Part shown: piece by piece, positions 16,198 through 24,520 of the stretch
Position numbering within the stretch: the first letter of the stretch is position 1
Layout: each line of letters starts with the position of its first letter
Origin: Nocardia brevicatena NBRC 12119
GTDB taxonomy: Bacteria; Actinomycetota; Actinomycetes; Mycobacteriales; Mycobacteriaceae
Direction of reading: 5' to 3'
DNA length: 37,030 bases
NCBI RefSeq assembly: GCF_000308495.1
Contig: NZ_BAFU01000237.1
Coordinates: forward strand, 1 to 37,030
Translations under genes and position numbers: made by a program
Notes under the pieces: generated by a model
Databases searched by the model: none
Told to the model about the DNA's origin: nothing
The model's input: the letters and a program-made list of their open reading frames with translations, nothing else

Positions 16198-16404
16198 GGC
16201 CGCATGGGCGGTTGCCCGGACCGCAAAAGCGATACCGGCGGTGTAACCGCTGGGCAGGCCGCACCGTTCCACCCGGTTTACCCCCGATCCGGTGCGATAT
16301 TCGGTTGCCGGAGTATCCGTATCCGGGATGCCGGACATCCGCCGCCGCGATCGAGTGTCGGGGTTGTCGAAGCAATGGTCGCGGCGCGAGCCGCTCACCG
16401 CTGA

Positions 16405-16614
16405 ATGGAGGGAATGTCCGGCCGACAGGCAACTCGGATTGTTCGATTATTTCCGGCCGGCGGTAATACGGTCGTCGATGGGCAGGTCGACGGCGTGGAT
16501 GCCACCCACCCGGCCTGGTCTCGGATGGCTCGATTCATCGATTTTTTCGGGTATGGACTCGAGCGCCGCCGGAAAATCTATACAGGAATATCCGCAGGCG
16601 GTGCGTTGTCGTGA
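16405..16614 (+). CDS. Small hypothetical ORF coupled to acyltransferase
   Basis: A 69-residue frame (ATG, or a second ATG three codons in). Its TGA stop overlaps the GTG start of the acyltransferase in a GTGA motif, which is typical of translational coupling. The peptide is basic in its first half (MSGRQATRIVRLF) with an aromatic patch ARFIDFFGYGL in the second half. I recognise no family, signal peptide or membrane helix. It could be a leader peptide or a chance frame. Confidence 0.3.
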   Translation: MEGMSGRQATRIVRLFPAGGNTVVDGQVDGVDATHPAWSRMARFIDFFGYGLERRRKIYTGISAGGALS

Positions 16615-18812
16615 CACAACCGACAAGATCAATGACAATGCTGCCCATGACCGTGGCGGCCGACAACGAGTTGGGTGATCGGCGAGGGAACAGGGACGAC
16701 AACGCGGTGCCGCGAAAGTTCTTCCGACCCGATATCGAAGGGCTGAGAGCGGTTGCAGTGGTGGCCGTCGTCCTTTTTCACGCGGGCATGCCCGGTGTGT
16801 GCGGCGGATTCGTCGGCGTAGACGTATTTTTCGTCATTTCCGGCTTTCTCGTCACCGGAATCCTTTATCGACAAACGGCTGCCACCGGCACTATCGGGCC
16901 GGCCCGGTTCTACGGCGCGCGCGCCCGCCGGCTTCTACCCGCGGCGGGTGTCGTCCTCGTCGCCACCGCGATCGCCGCCGCCGTGCTGCTGCCGCCCCTG
17001 CAGGCCCGCCGGGTACTCGGCGACGGGATCGCCGGCGCACTATACGTCGGGAACTATCGATTCGCGCTGCACGGTACCGACTACCTTGCCGGCGATGCGC
17101 TCCCGTCACCGTTTCAACACTTCTGGTCGCTCGGCGTGGAGGAGCAGTTCTATCTGCTGTGGCCTGTGTTGATCGCCGCGACGGCCTGGTCCGTACGACG
17201 TCGCCGAACCTGGTCGGCGGCACCGCTGCCGTATCTGGTCGTTCTCGCGGTTGTCGCCGTATTGTCCTTCGTAACCTCGCTGAGCTGGACCGGAACGCTG
17301 CCGTCGTGGGCGTTCTTCTCGCTACCCACCCGGGCCTGGGAGTTGGCCGCCGGGGGCATGGTCGCGTTGTCGGCGGCGGCGTGGTCCCGGCTGCCGAAAA
17401 TTCCGGCCGCTCTTGCCGGCTGGGCCGGGTTGCTGCTGATCATCGCCGCTTGCGCTCGGTTCGACGAGCACACACAATATCCGGGAACCGCCGCACTGCT
17501 GCCCGTGGCAGGGACCGTATTGGTGATCATATCCGGCTGCACCGCTCCACCGTTCGGTGTCGGCCGCGGGCTGGCACTCGGTCCGATGCAGGCAATCGGC
17601 CGCGGGTCCTACTCATGGTATCTGTGGCACTGGCCGGTTCTACTGCTCGCGCCCCGGGTGGTCGGCCACCCGCTGGGGGCGGGTGGCTCGCTGGGCGCGA
17701 TCATGGTGGCGGGCGGGCTCGCCATGCTCACGCTGCGGCTGGTCGAGAATCCGATCCGTTTCGCCGTCCGCTTGCGCGACTCGACCGCGCGCAGCCTCGC
17801 CTGTGGCGGTGCGATCACCGCGATCGCCGGTGGCGTGGCGCTCGCACTGCTCGTGCTCGTGCCGGTCCCGGCCGGCCGTGGGGCCCCGGCCCCGACCCTC
17901 GCCCTCGCCGCACCCGCCGCGCCGGTCGCACCCGCTACCGATCCCGCCGAGGAGGCAGTCCGGCAGCAGGTCGCACAAGCTCAGGCCGCCATTGCCGCAT
18001 CTACCGCCATCCGCGCTGTCCCTTCGAATCTCACCCCCTCGCTCGCCGACGCGGCCGGGAGCAAGGCGGACGTGTTCGTGAACGGCTGTGTACGGTCCTG
18101 GCGCGAGGTGGGACAGGCCGAGTGCGCCTCCGGCGTTCCGGACTCGGCTACCACGGTGGCCCTGGTCGGAGATTCCCATGCCGCGATGTGGTCTCCGGCG
18201 TTCGAGCGGATCGCCGCAGCGCGCCACTGGCGGCTGGAGACCATGGCCAAGGTCACCTGTCCACTGATGGACCTGCCCATTACCAGCCCTTATCTGGGCC
18301 GGGAGTACACCGAATGCGAGCAGTGGCGCGGCCAGATCACGGCCCGGCTGCAGGCCGAGCGCCCGCGGTTGATCGTGGTGAGCATGTCCCGGCGATATGG
18401 TGCCGACTTCGGCTTCGTCTCCTATGACCCGGCCTGGATCGACAGCCTGCGCCGCCTGGTCGCCCAGTTGCGAACGACCGGTGCGGCCGTGCTCGTGCTG
18501 GGCTCGATCCCCGACCCGCACACCAATGTCCCGATATGCCTGTCCGACCATCTCGACGATCCCGCGGCCTGCACCCCGGCACGACCGGATGCGCTGAACG
18601 ACGCGGGTATCGCGGCCGAGCAGGCGGCGACCACTGCCGGTGGCGGACAGTACGCCGACCTGACTTCGCTGTTCTGCGCCCCCGCCGGCTGCCCCTTCGT
18701 CATCGGGGACAACCTGGTCTTCCGCGACGACAATCATCTCACCGTCGGTTACGCCGAAACACTCGCGCCGATCATCGGCACACTCACCGACCGCGCACTG
18801 GCCCGTAGCTGA
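16611..18812 (+). CDS. OafA/YrhL-type acyltransferase with SGNH domain
   Basis: A 733-residue integral membrane O-acyltransferase. Residues about 40-415 hold the acyltransferase-3 domain: FRPDIEGLRAVAVVAVVLFHA, GGFVGVDVFFVISGFL, SLGVEEQFYLLWP and about ten membrane helices. After a Pro/Ala-rich linker (about 425-470), a periplasmic SGNH hydrolase-like domain follows with LVGDSHAAMW (nucleophile Ser) and the C-terminal D-D-N-H-L. Such fusions transfer acetyl groups from the cytoplasm to cell-envelope glycans or glycolipids. The GTG at 16611 overlaps the small upstream ORF; ATGs at 16632 and 16641 are alternatives. Confidence 0.93.
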   Translation: MTQPTRSMTMLPMTVAADNELGDRRGNRDDNAVPRKFFRPDIEGLRAVAVVAVVLFHAGMPGVCGGFVGVDVFFVISGFLVTGILYRQTAATGTIGPARFYGARARRLLPAAGVVLVATAIAAAVLLPPLQARRVLGDGIAGALYVGNYRFALHGTDYLAGDALPSPFQHFWSLGVEEQFYLLWPVLIAATAWSVRRRRTWSAAPLPYLVVLAVVAVLSFVTSLSWTGTLPSWAFFSLPTRAWELAAGGMVALSAAAWSRLPKIPAALAGWAGLLLIIAACARFDEHTQYPGTAALLPVAGTVLVIISGCTAPPFGVGRGLALGPMQAIGRGSYSWYLWHWPVLLLAPRVVGHPLGAGGSLGAIMVAGGLAMLTLRLVENPIRFAVRLRDSTARSLACGGAITAIAGGVALALLVLVPVPAGRGAPAPTLALAAPAAPVAPATDPAEEAVRQQVAQAQAAIAASTAIRAVPSNLTPSLADAAGSKADVFVNGCVRSWREVGQAECASGVPDSATTVALVGDSHAAMWSPAFERIAAARHWRLETMAKVTCPLMDLPITSPYLGREYTECEQWRGQITARLQAERPRLIVVSMSRRYGADFGFVSYDPAWIDSLRRLVAQLRTTGAAVLVLGSIPDPHTNVPICLSDHLDDPAACTPARPDALNDAGIAAEQAATTAGGGQYADLTSLFCAPAGCPFVIGDNLVFRDDNHLTVGYAETLAPIIGTLTDRALARS

Positions 18813-18815
18813 TCC

Positions 18816-18841
18816 GGGCGTGGCCGCGAAACGCCACGCCC
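18816..18841. terminator. Strong stem-loop after acyltransferase
   Basis: GGGCGTGGC and GCCACGCCC form a perfect 9-bp stem around CGCGAAAC, four bases after the stop codon. A likely intrinsic terminator, without a T-tract. Confidence 0.65.
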
Positions 18842-19074
18842 TGTCGATAGCCTTGGCCGATGACCGATCCGAAAGCAATCCCAGAATCCGGCCACAGCAT
18901 GGCCGGTTGGCCACGATTTCGAGATTCCGCCCTGGCTACTGGCCGGCGTGGGATCTCTTGCCCACCGCAGTAGTCCACGGCGGTGGGGTTCTGACTGTCC
19001 GCGACGTCCGGTTCTGATGATCGGTTCGAGACCGCGTGTCCGGCTGGGATCTCCTGGCGCGCAGGGCCGGCCGG

Positions 19075-19725
19075 TTAGATGCCGGGTGGGTTTCCTGGGG
19101 TGAGGTGGCGGCTGAACCCGTCGAGCATGGCGGTGAGGCCGATATCGAAGTGGTCGGTGCCGGCGGCTGCGTCCGCGGCTGCGGCGAGCGGGGTGTAGTC
19201 AGGGGAACCGGGTGCCGGTTTACCGCTGCGCCCGGTCACCGCTGTCGCCCAGCCCATCACGTGCCCGATCGTGTACTCGCGTAAGCAGCGGGTGAGCTGC
19301 AGGGCAACCGCCGGGGTGAATCCGGCCTCGCGCAGCCGGTTGATCATTCGGTCACCGATCTCGATCGCGGCGGGGTCGCGGACCGGGCGAGTGGCGAATA
19401 CCGGCACCGCGTGCGGGTGGCGCTGCAGGGTGACGTGCAGCCGATCGGCGTAGCCGCACATCAGCTCCCGCCAATCGGACTGCCAGGCAAGGCTGTCGAG
19501 GTCCATCTCGGCCGACAGCAGGACCGTGACCGCGTCGAACAGGTCCTGCTGATCGGCGACGTGCCGGTAGGCGGCCATCGGATCGGCACCGAGCGCGGCG
19601 GCCAGCTTGCGCATCGAGAATCCGTCGAGGCCGGCCTCGTCGATCACCGACAAGGCCACTGCCGCAATGTAATCGCGGTTCAGGGTGGTCCGCACTGTGC
19701 GCTGCGGTGTCTTTTTGGCGGTCAT
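19075..19725 (-). CDS. TetR-family transcriptional regulator
   Basis: A 216-residue TetR-type repressor. The N-terminal helix-turn-helix is in residues about 15-60: YIAAVALSVIDEAGLDGFSM, then R-K-L-A-A-A-L-G and MAAYRHVADQQDLFDAV. The C-terminal ligand domain resembles the TetR_C group (TRPVRDPAAIEI, FTPAVALQL). The ATG overlaps the stop of the upstream alpha/beta hydrolase in an ATGA motif, so the two are translationally coupled. The chosen start discards an uncoding 59-codon extension. It probably binds the nested dyad ahead of the hydrolase and autoregulates the operon. Confidence 0.88.
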   Translation of the reverse strand: MTAKKTPQRTVRTTLNRDYIAAVALSVIDEAGLDGFSMRKLAAALGADPMAAYRHVADQQDLFDAVTVLLSAEMDLDSLAWQSDWRELMCGYADRLHVTLQRHPHAVPVFATRPVRDPAAIEIGDRMINRLREAGFTPAVALQLTRCLREYTIGHVMGWATAVTGRSGKPAPGSPDYTPLAAAADAAAGTDHFDIGLTAMLDGFSRHLTPGNPPGI

Positions 19726-20639
19726 GAGGTCAACTCCGTGAACGTTTCCAGCAGTCGCTGTGCGAATTCGGCGGGCCGGGTCCGATAGGCAGTGTGCCCG
19801 CCGGGAAATTCGACACATGTGGTGCCGAGATGCGCGGTAAGTGCTTCGGTGGCAACGAAGTACGGGCGTCCGGTGCTGTCGCTGCCGACGGCGGGCCGCC
19901 ATCGCACCGGGGACGTTCGCAGTGTGGTGAGGTCGGGCCGGTAGTCGAAGCAGAAGCCGGGCAGTTCCCGCCGCAGCAGCAGGTCGGTATTGCCGAGCAT
20001 CCGTGTCATCGGTGACGGTGGCCGCCCAGTGATCCGGCGCACGGTCGGCGCGACCGCCAGCGCCGCGGTGCTGCCCGCGGCCAGCATCGCCTGTCCGGCC
20101 TGTGACCGTAGCAGCGCGGGCAGGTGAGGCGCGGTCATCACCCCGAATGCGGCGAACGCACGCATCGGTCCCTTGTCGACGGCCGGCTGATGTATACGCG
20201 TAATTTCCTGCCGCGCAGGACTATCCGCTGTCAACAGCTGCACCAGCGGTGGTTCGTGCGCGATTGCCGCCCGCACCCGCGCACCATGCTGCGCGATCAA
20301 CTCCAGGGTGATGATCGCCCCGCCATTGTTGCCGAACACCAATGCTCGGTCGATGCCGTAGGTATCCAGGATCGCCACGACATCGGCAGCCTGTGTCCCG
20401 ATACCGATATCGGTATCCGGTTCGGTGAATGCGCTGCGGGAGTTGCTCCGCCGATCGAACGTGATCACCGTGTAGCGATCGGCCAGCAACCCCACCACCT
20501 GCTCGTACATCGCCGCGTCGCCACCGCCCCCGGGCACCAGCACCAATACCGGGCCCGACCCGGCCACCTCCGTATACAACCGGACACCGGTCGACTCGAC
20601 CATCAGCACCGTCCGCTCTGCTGCCACTGGCACCTCCAT
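19722..20639 (-). CDS. Alpha/beta hydrolase with Asn at nucleophile position
   Basis: A 305-residue alpha/beta-hydrolase-fold protein. The oxyanion-region motif is VLVPGGGGDAAMY, followed by VITFDRRSNSRS. The nucleophile elbow reads VFGNNGGA, where relatives have G-S-S-G-G. Residue 105 is therefore Asn, not Ser. The catalytic His282 is retained in FPGGHTAYR, and an acidic residue (D254 or near) is available. AAC and AAT could each arise from AGC/AGT by one G-to-A change. The gene heads an operon with TetR and lies downstream of a nested dyad. It may be a ligand-binding pseudo-enzyme or an inactivated gene. The start could also be the Met at codon 13. Confidence 0.82.
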   Translation of the reverse strand: MEVPVAAERTVLMVESTGVRLYTEVAGSGPVLVLVPGGGGDAAMYEQVVGLLADRYTVITFDRRSNSRSAFTEPDTDIGIGTQAADVVAILDTYGIDRALVFGNNGGAIITLELIAQHGARVRAAIAHEPPLVQLLTADSPARQEITRIHQPAVDKGPMRAFAAFGVMTAPHLPALLRSQAGQAMLAAGSTAALAVAPTVRRITGRPPSPMTRMLGNTDLLLRRELPGFCFDYRPDLTTLRTSPVRWRPAVGSDSTGRPYFVATEALTAHLGTTCVEFPGGHTAYRTRPAEFAQRLLETFTELTS

Positions 20640-20648
20640 AGCACTCGC

Positions 20649-20677
20649 CTACAACGTAGACTACATCTACAACGTAG
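20649..20677. promoter_or_regulatory. Nested TetR-type dyad before hydrolase-TetR operon
   Basis: The palindrome CTACAACGTAG occurs at 20649-20659 and again at 20667-20677. Together the two copies form a larger hyphenated dyad, CTAC-N3-GTAGA-N5-TCTAC-N3-GTAG. It lies ten bases upstream of the hydrolase start and suits a TetR dimer pair. The symmetry is seen; the identity of the protein is inferred from operon membership. Confidence 0.65.
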
Positions 20678-21118
20678 ATCCAGACGATTTCACCCACGGC
20701 TCCGCGATAGCGGTCTTCCATGACGTTCCCGAGAAGCCGCCGGCCAGGATGACGGCAGTGGCCACGACGGTGACCGCCGAGCCGAAGCACCCGGGCCACC
20801 GCGCCGAGCCCACCGACCACGCGCCGGGTGGACCATCGAACTGCACCCGGCGCGCGAGCACCGGTTACGGTCCTCGTCGATGCCGATCACACCCCGCCAG
20901 GCCGGTGACACTCCCCGGTTCCAGGCGGTGTTGACCGGCATCGGAGCGCCGCATCGAGCAATGTCCCCGACTTCCCCGCCTACTACGAGGCAGATCCCAG
21001 CGGTCTGTCGATTCCTGCGACCGGTATCGGCGCAGATCTTTCACCATTTGGATATACCGGCGAGTAACAAAGGCTCCTACACTCGACTGTGATCGTCGTC
21101 ACGTCCGAGGAGGACACC
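20678..21118. other. Intergenic region with a coding-like fragment
   Basis: About 440 bp. At 20957-21067 a plus-strand frame ending in TAA reads NVPDFPAYYEADPSG and then LSIPATGIGADLSPFGYTGE. The 'L-S-I-P-A-x-G-I' pattern recalls the first strand of class F sortases, but no catalytic part is present. The rest shows nothing I can assign. Confidence 0.3.
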
Positions 21119-23065
21119 ATGACCACTGCCGGAAAAGTCGACGTCACCGAGGAGCAGTCCCGCCGGCTGGTCGAGGAATCTCGCGAGACCACCTGGACCA
21201 AACCCTCCTTTGCCAAGGAGTTGTTCCTCGGCCACTACCGGGTGGACCTGATCCACCCGTTTCCGCGCCCCAGCGCGGACGACACCGCCAAGACCGACGC
21301 GTATCTGTCCCGACTGCGGGCCTACTGCGAGACCGTCGACGGTAGCGTGATCGAGGCGCAGGGCCGTATTCCGGAGGAGTATGTGCGCGGCCTCGCCCAA
21401 CTCGGCTGCTTCGGTCTGAAGATCCCCGAGGAATACGGCGGCCAGGGCCTTTCCCAGGTCGGCTACAACAAAGCGCTGATGCTGGTCGCCTCGGCGCACC
21501 CCAGTTTGGGCGTGCTGTTGTCCGCGCACCAGTCGATCGGCGTACCCGAACCGCTGAAGTTGGCGGGCACGCCGGAGCAGAAGAGCAGGTTCCTGCCACG
21601 CTGCGCGAGCGGCGCGGTGAGCGCCTTCCTGCTCACCGAACCCGATGTCGGCTCCGATCCGGCCCGTATCGCCAGCACCGCGACCCCCACAGCCGACGGC
21701 GAAGCCTACGAACTCAACGGCGTCAAGCTGTGGACCACCAACGGCGTGGTCGCGGAACTGCTGGTGGTGATGGCACGGGTGCCGAAGAGCGAGGGCCACC
21801 GCGGCGGTATCTCCGCCTTCGTGGTCGAAGCCGACAGCCCGGGCATCACCGTGGAACGGCGCAATTCCTTCATGGGCTTGCGCGGTATCGAGAACGGCGT
21901 TACCCGCATGGACAAGGTCCGGGTGCCCAAAGAGAACCTGGTCGGCCGAGAAGGCGACGGGCTGAAGATCGCCCTCACCACGCTCAACGCGGGCCGGCTC
22001 GCGATTCCGGCGATGTGCACCGGAGCGGCCAAGTGGTCGCTGAAGATCGCACGCGAATGGTGTGCCGTCCGCGTGCAGTGGGGGCGGCCGATCGGCGAAC
22101 ATGCCGCGGTGGGCGCCAAAGTGTCCTATATCGCCGCGACGACCTATGCCTTGGAGGCGGTACTCGACCTCTCGGCGACCATGTGCGACGAGAAACGCAA
22201 CGACATCCGCATCGAGGCGGCGCTCGCCAAGTTGTGGTCCTCGGAGATGGCCTGCCGGATCGCCGACGAACTCGTGCAGATCCGTGGCGGCCGCGGATAC
22301 GAGACGGCGGAGTCGCTGCGAGCACGGGGGGAACGCGCGGTCGGCGCCGAACAGTTGGTCCGCGATCTGCGGATCAACCGGATCTTCGAGGGGTCCAGTG
22401 AGATCATGCGGCTGCTCATCGCCCGTGAGATGGCCGATGCGCATATGGCCGCCGCCGGGGCACTGGTCGACCGGAACGCGGAGTTCAAGGAGAAAGCGAA
22501 GGCGGCGGTGGGCGCCGGCGGCTTCTACGCCAAATGGTTCCCGCAGCTGACCGTCGGCCCGGGCACGGCACCGACCGCGTTCGGCGATTTCGGGCCACTG
22601 GCACGGCATATGCGGTTCGTCGAACGGATGGCGCGCAAGCAGGCCCGCGCGCTGATGTACGGTATGGCGCGCTGGCAGGCGAAACTCGAGTACCGACAGG
22701 TGTTCCTGGGTCGCATCGTCGATATCGCCGCGGAGCTGTTCGCGATGTCGGCGGCCTGTGTACGGGCGCAGGCCGAGCGCGTCGACGGCACCGCGGAAGG
22801 GACGGCCGCCGAGGAACTGGCCGATGTGTTCTGCCGACAGGCGCGTATCCGCGTGCGGCAGTTGTTCGACTCACTGTGGGACAACACCGACGACGAGGAC
22901 GTGCGCTTGGCCCGCAAGGTGCTCGACGGCCATTACCGGCGACTGGAGGAGGGCATAATCGACCCGAGCGAGGGCACCGGTCCGTGGATCGCCGAATGGC
23001 AGACGGGTCCGTCCACCGAGGAGAATCTGCTGCGGCCGTGGTTGCGGGTGCAGGCACTTCGGTAA
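21119..23065 (+). CDS. Long-chain acyl-CoA dehydrogenase family protein (FadE-type)
   Basis: A 648-residue flavoenzyme, longer than the usual 380-400 and similar in build to ACAD9/VLCAD-type and long actinobacterial FadE proteins. Residues about 80-470 hold the ACAD core: FGLKIPEEYGGQGLSQ, the FAD-binding AFLLTEPDVGSDP, LWTTNG, GRPIGEH, and the catalytic glutamate in IFEGSSEIMRLL. Residues about 480-648 form an extra helical domain, as in very-long-chain enzymes. It oxidises acyl-CoA to enoyl-CoA. The ATG follows GAGGAGGACACC. The ten codons upstream in frame are not needed. Chain-length preference is unknown. Confidence 0.93.
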   Translation: MTTAGKVDVTEEQSRRLVEESRETTWTKPSFAKELFLGHYRVDLIHPFPRPSADDTAKTDAYLSRLRAYCETVDGSVIEAQGRIPEEYVRGLAQLGCFGLKIPEEYGGQGLSQVGYNKALMLVASAHPSLGVLLSAHQSIGVPEPLKLAGTPEQKSRFLPRCASGAVSAFLLTEPDVGSDPARIASTATPTADGEAYELNGVKLWTTNGVVAELLVVMARVPKSEGHRGGISAFVVEADSPGITVERRNSFMGLRGIENGVTRMDKVRVPKENLVGREGDGLKIALTTLNAGRLAIPAMCTGAAKWSLKIAREWCAVRVQWGRPIGEHAAVGAKVSYIAATTYALEAVLDLSATMCDEKRNDIRIEAALAKLWSSEMACRIADELVQIRGGRGYETAESLRARGERAVGAEQLVRDLRINRIFEGSSEIMRLLIAREMADAHMAAAGALVDRNAEFKEKAKAAVGAGGFYAKWFPQLTVGPGTAPTAFGDFGPLARHMRFVERMARKQARALMYGMARWQAKLEYRQVFLGRIVDIAAELFAMSAACVRAQAERVDGTAEGTAAEELADVFCRQARIRVRQLFDSLWDNTDDEDVRLARKVLDGHYRRLEEGIIDPSEGTGPWIAEWQTGPSTEENLLRPWLRVQALR

Positions 23066-23157
23066 TCGATCGCGACAACGGCCCCAAGGGTCGGGGATAT
23101 CGAACCCGGCCACGACAATGCCGTCCTGCTTTCGCCCACATCCCACCGGGAGACCAC

Positions 23158-23183
23158 GTGCCACCCGCCGGAACGGGTGGTAC
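23158..23183. terminator. Stem-loop downstream of acyl-CoA dehydrogenase
   Basis: GTGCCACCCG pairs with CGGGTGGTAC across the loop CCGGAA, a 10-bp stem with one G-T wobble, about 90 bases past the stop codon. Candidate terminator. Confidence 0.5.
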
Positions 23184-23408
23184 GGGTCTGGACGCGAGGC
23201 ACCACCGTGATCGCGGCCGGGCCGATTTCGAGGCGGCGCTGTGACCTCCTGGCGGAATTCCGCCGCTTCCACCTGCCCGCGCGACTGCCGACCGTCGACC
23301 GGTTCGGCACCCTACTCGGCTGCTACCTGCTCATGCCGTATCCGACCGGTCCGACCGGCCGCACGGCATTCCTCGCCGATCGCTTCGGAACCGGACGGGC
23401 CAGGCCAC

Positions 23409-23603
23409 CTATTCCGACCCCATCTGGCCTATCAGGCGTGTCCGCCCCGGGTCGAGCCAACCGGCCACCGCGCCCCAATCGGCGGCGGTCATTCGTACAG
23501 AAACGCGTTCCTCCCATCCGATACACCCCGCGTGCAGCAGTCGATGCCGATCGATGTCCGATTGCAATGCCTTGCCACACCGCGAGCAATTCAACTCAAC
23601 CAT
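23409..23603 (-). CDS. Small CxxC zinc-finger-like hypothetical protein
   Basis: A 64-residue frame beginning M-V-E-L-N-C-S-R-C-G-K, so a Cys-x-x-Cys knuckle lies at its N-terminus. Further Cys and His residues (HRLLHAGC) could complete a zinc site. The ATG at 23603 has GGAG seven bases upstream; a GTG one codon earlier is possible. I recognise no family. The coherent acidic and hydrophobic pattern and the ribosome site favour a real gene, but this is weak evidence. Confidence 0.4.
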   Translation of the reverse strand: MVELNCSRCGKALQSDIDRHRLLHAGCIGWEERVSVRMTAADWGAVAGWLDPGRTRLIGQMGSE

Positions 23604-23635
23604 CACTCGTCTCCGGGTTCACGTCGTTGTGACCG

Positions 23636-23676
23636 CACTCGGCGCCGTTGCCGAGTGGCGCGGGATTGCCTCCCGC
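23636..23676. terminator. Tandem stem-loops
   Basis: Two adjacent perfect hairpins: CACTCGG/CCGAGTG around CGCCGTTG (23636-23657) and GCGGGA/TCCCGC around TTGCC (23660-23676). They lie between two minus-strand small genes and could end the upstream transcript or act in the leader of the downstream one. Confidence 0.4.
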
Positions 23677-23827
23677 ACCCGAGACGAGCGAATCAACTGT
23701 CGGATGATGCGGAATCCGACTCTGTTCGAGATATTCCCTTCCGGTCGGCACTGTCCGTTGGGGAGCACCTCTGCCATGGGGGATTACCGGCCGGGGGCCG
23801 GAGGCGGCCGGACGATGTGTCCACAGC

Positions 23828-23848
23828 CATGACCACGTTGTGGTCATG
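23828..23848. terminator. Perfect hairpin at the end of a small gene
   Basis: CATGACCAC-GTT-GTGGTCATG is a perfect 9-bp stem with a 3-base loop. It overlaps the stop codon (23844-23846) of the minus-strand hypothetical gene, which supports it as a terminator of that transcript. Confidence 0.5.
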
Positions 23849-24110
23849 CCCACACCCGTTCTTCGGCGTCCAGCCGCCGCGGCGGGAAAAGCTTCCCCCA
23901 GAATTCGTGTCGGACCGCATCCCACAGTCTTGCCAGCTCCGGATGGAGTTCTCGCGCTTGCACGAGATCCGGGTAGCTTCCGGGACCGAAGCAGACCACC
24001 GAAGAGGCATCGGATGCGTTCTCCACGGCGACTATGGCGATCAAATGATGCCGAAGCAGACACCACGTCGCGCAGAGCCCGTCGGCTTCCGTTCGGCACA
24101 TGTCATCCAT
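23844..24110 (-). CDS. Hypothetical protein
   Basis: An 88-residue frame starting MDDMCRTEADGLCATW; a GTG 16 codons upstream could also serve. It has a hydrophobic strand HHLIAIVAVEN, then the motif V-V-C-F-G-P-G-S-Y-P-D-L-V-Q-A, a helix ELARLWDAVRHEFW and a basic C-terminus. It resembles a small soluble alpha/beta protein, and the composition is protein-like, but I cannot place the family. A perfect hairpin over its stop codon supports a real transcript. Confidence 0.4.
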   Translation of the reverse strand: MDDMCRTEADGLCATWCLLRHHLIAIVAVENASDASSVVCFGPGSYPDLVQARELHPELARLWDAVRHEFWGKLFPPRRLDAEERVWA

Positions 24111-24343
24111 CGTCGATGCACCCTCGTCGTACGACCATCTCGTCCATTCGGTAACCACAGTCGACCGGGTGCGCTCGGTTGCGCACCGTTATTCCGGCCG
24201 GCAACCCGCCCCGGTGATGGACGCACCACCCGAGGCGATCGCCAGGACGAGGCAGGTTCTCGAGCATGGGACCTTCTTTCTCCGATCGTGACTCCCTCTG
24301 GAGGTGTCCGAAGGGCCATCCGACGTTTAACTTAAAAAATCAG

Positions 24344-24473
24344 AGTTCATATTTCAATGCTTTATTGTGAGTCCATATCGAGCTCCCGTCAACCCGCCCA
24401 CCGCAAGGGCAGTCAACCGGCAGGCTCGACAGCCGAGGACGGTGCACCTATGACCTCATAGTTCATATTTCAA
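24344..24473. repeat. 14-bp direct repeats upstream of GntR gene
   Basis: AGTTCATATTTCAA occurs at 24344-24357 and again, identical, at 24460-24473, in unusually AT-rich surroundings (GTTTAACTTAAAAAATC precedes the first). The second copy is 47 bases upstream of the GntR start. They are candidate operators of the GntR regulator or a shared promoter element. Confidence 0.55.
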
Positions 24474-24520
24474 GTGTTCTTGGCTTAGAATCGATGCACC
24501 CACCGGCCACCCGAGGAGTC

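Noticed and set aside
18860-18973. 37-codon ORF after the acyltransferase terminator (starts M-T-D-P-K-A-I-P)
   Set aside because: No ribosome site and no recognisable family; too short to support.
23640-23690. Possible tRNA-Ser/Leu-like sequence (GCCGAGTGG)
   Set aside because: The D-arm-like string is present, but no anticodon stem, TTC loop or acceptor pairing follows. The hairpins are better explained as terminator-like elements.
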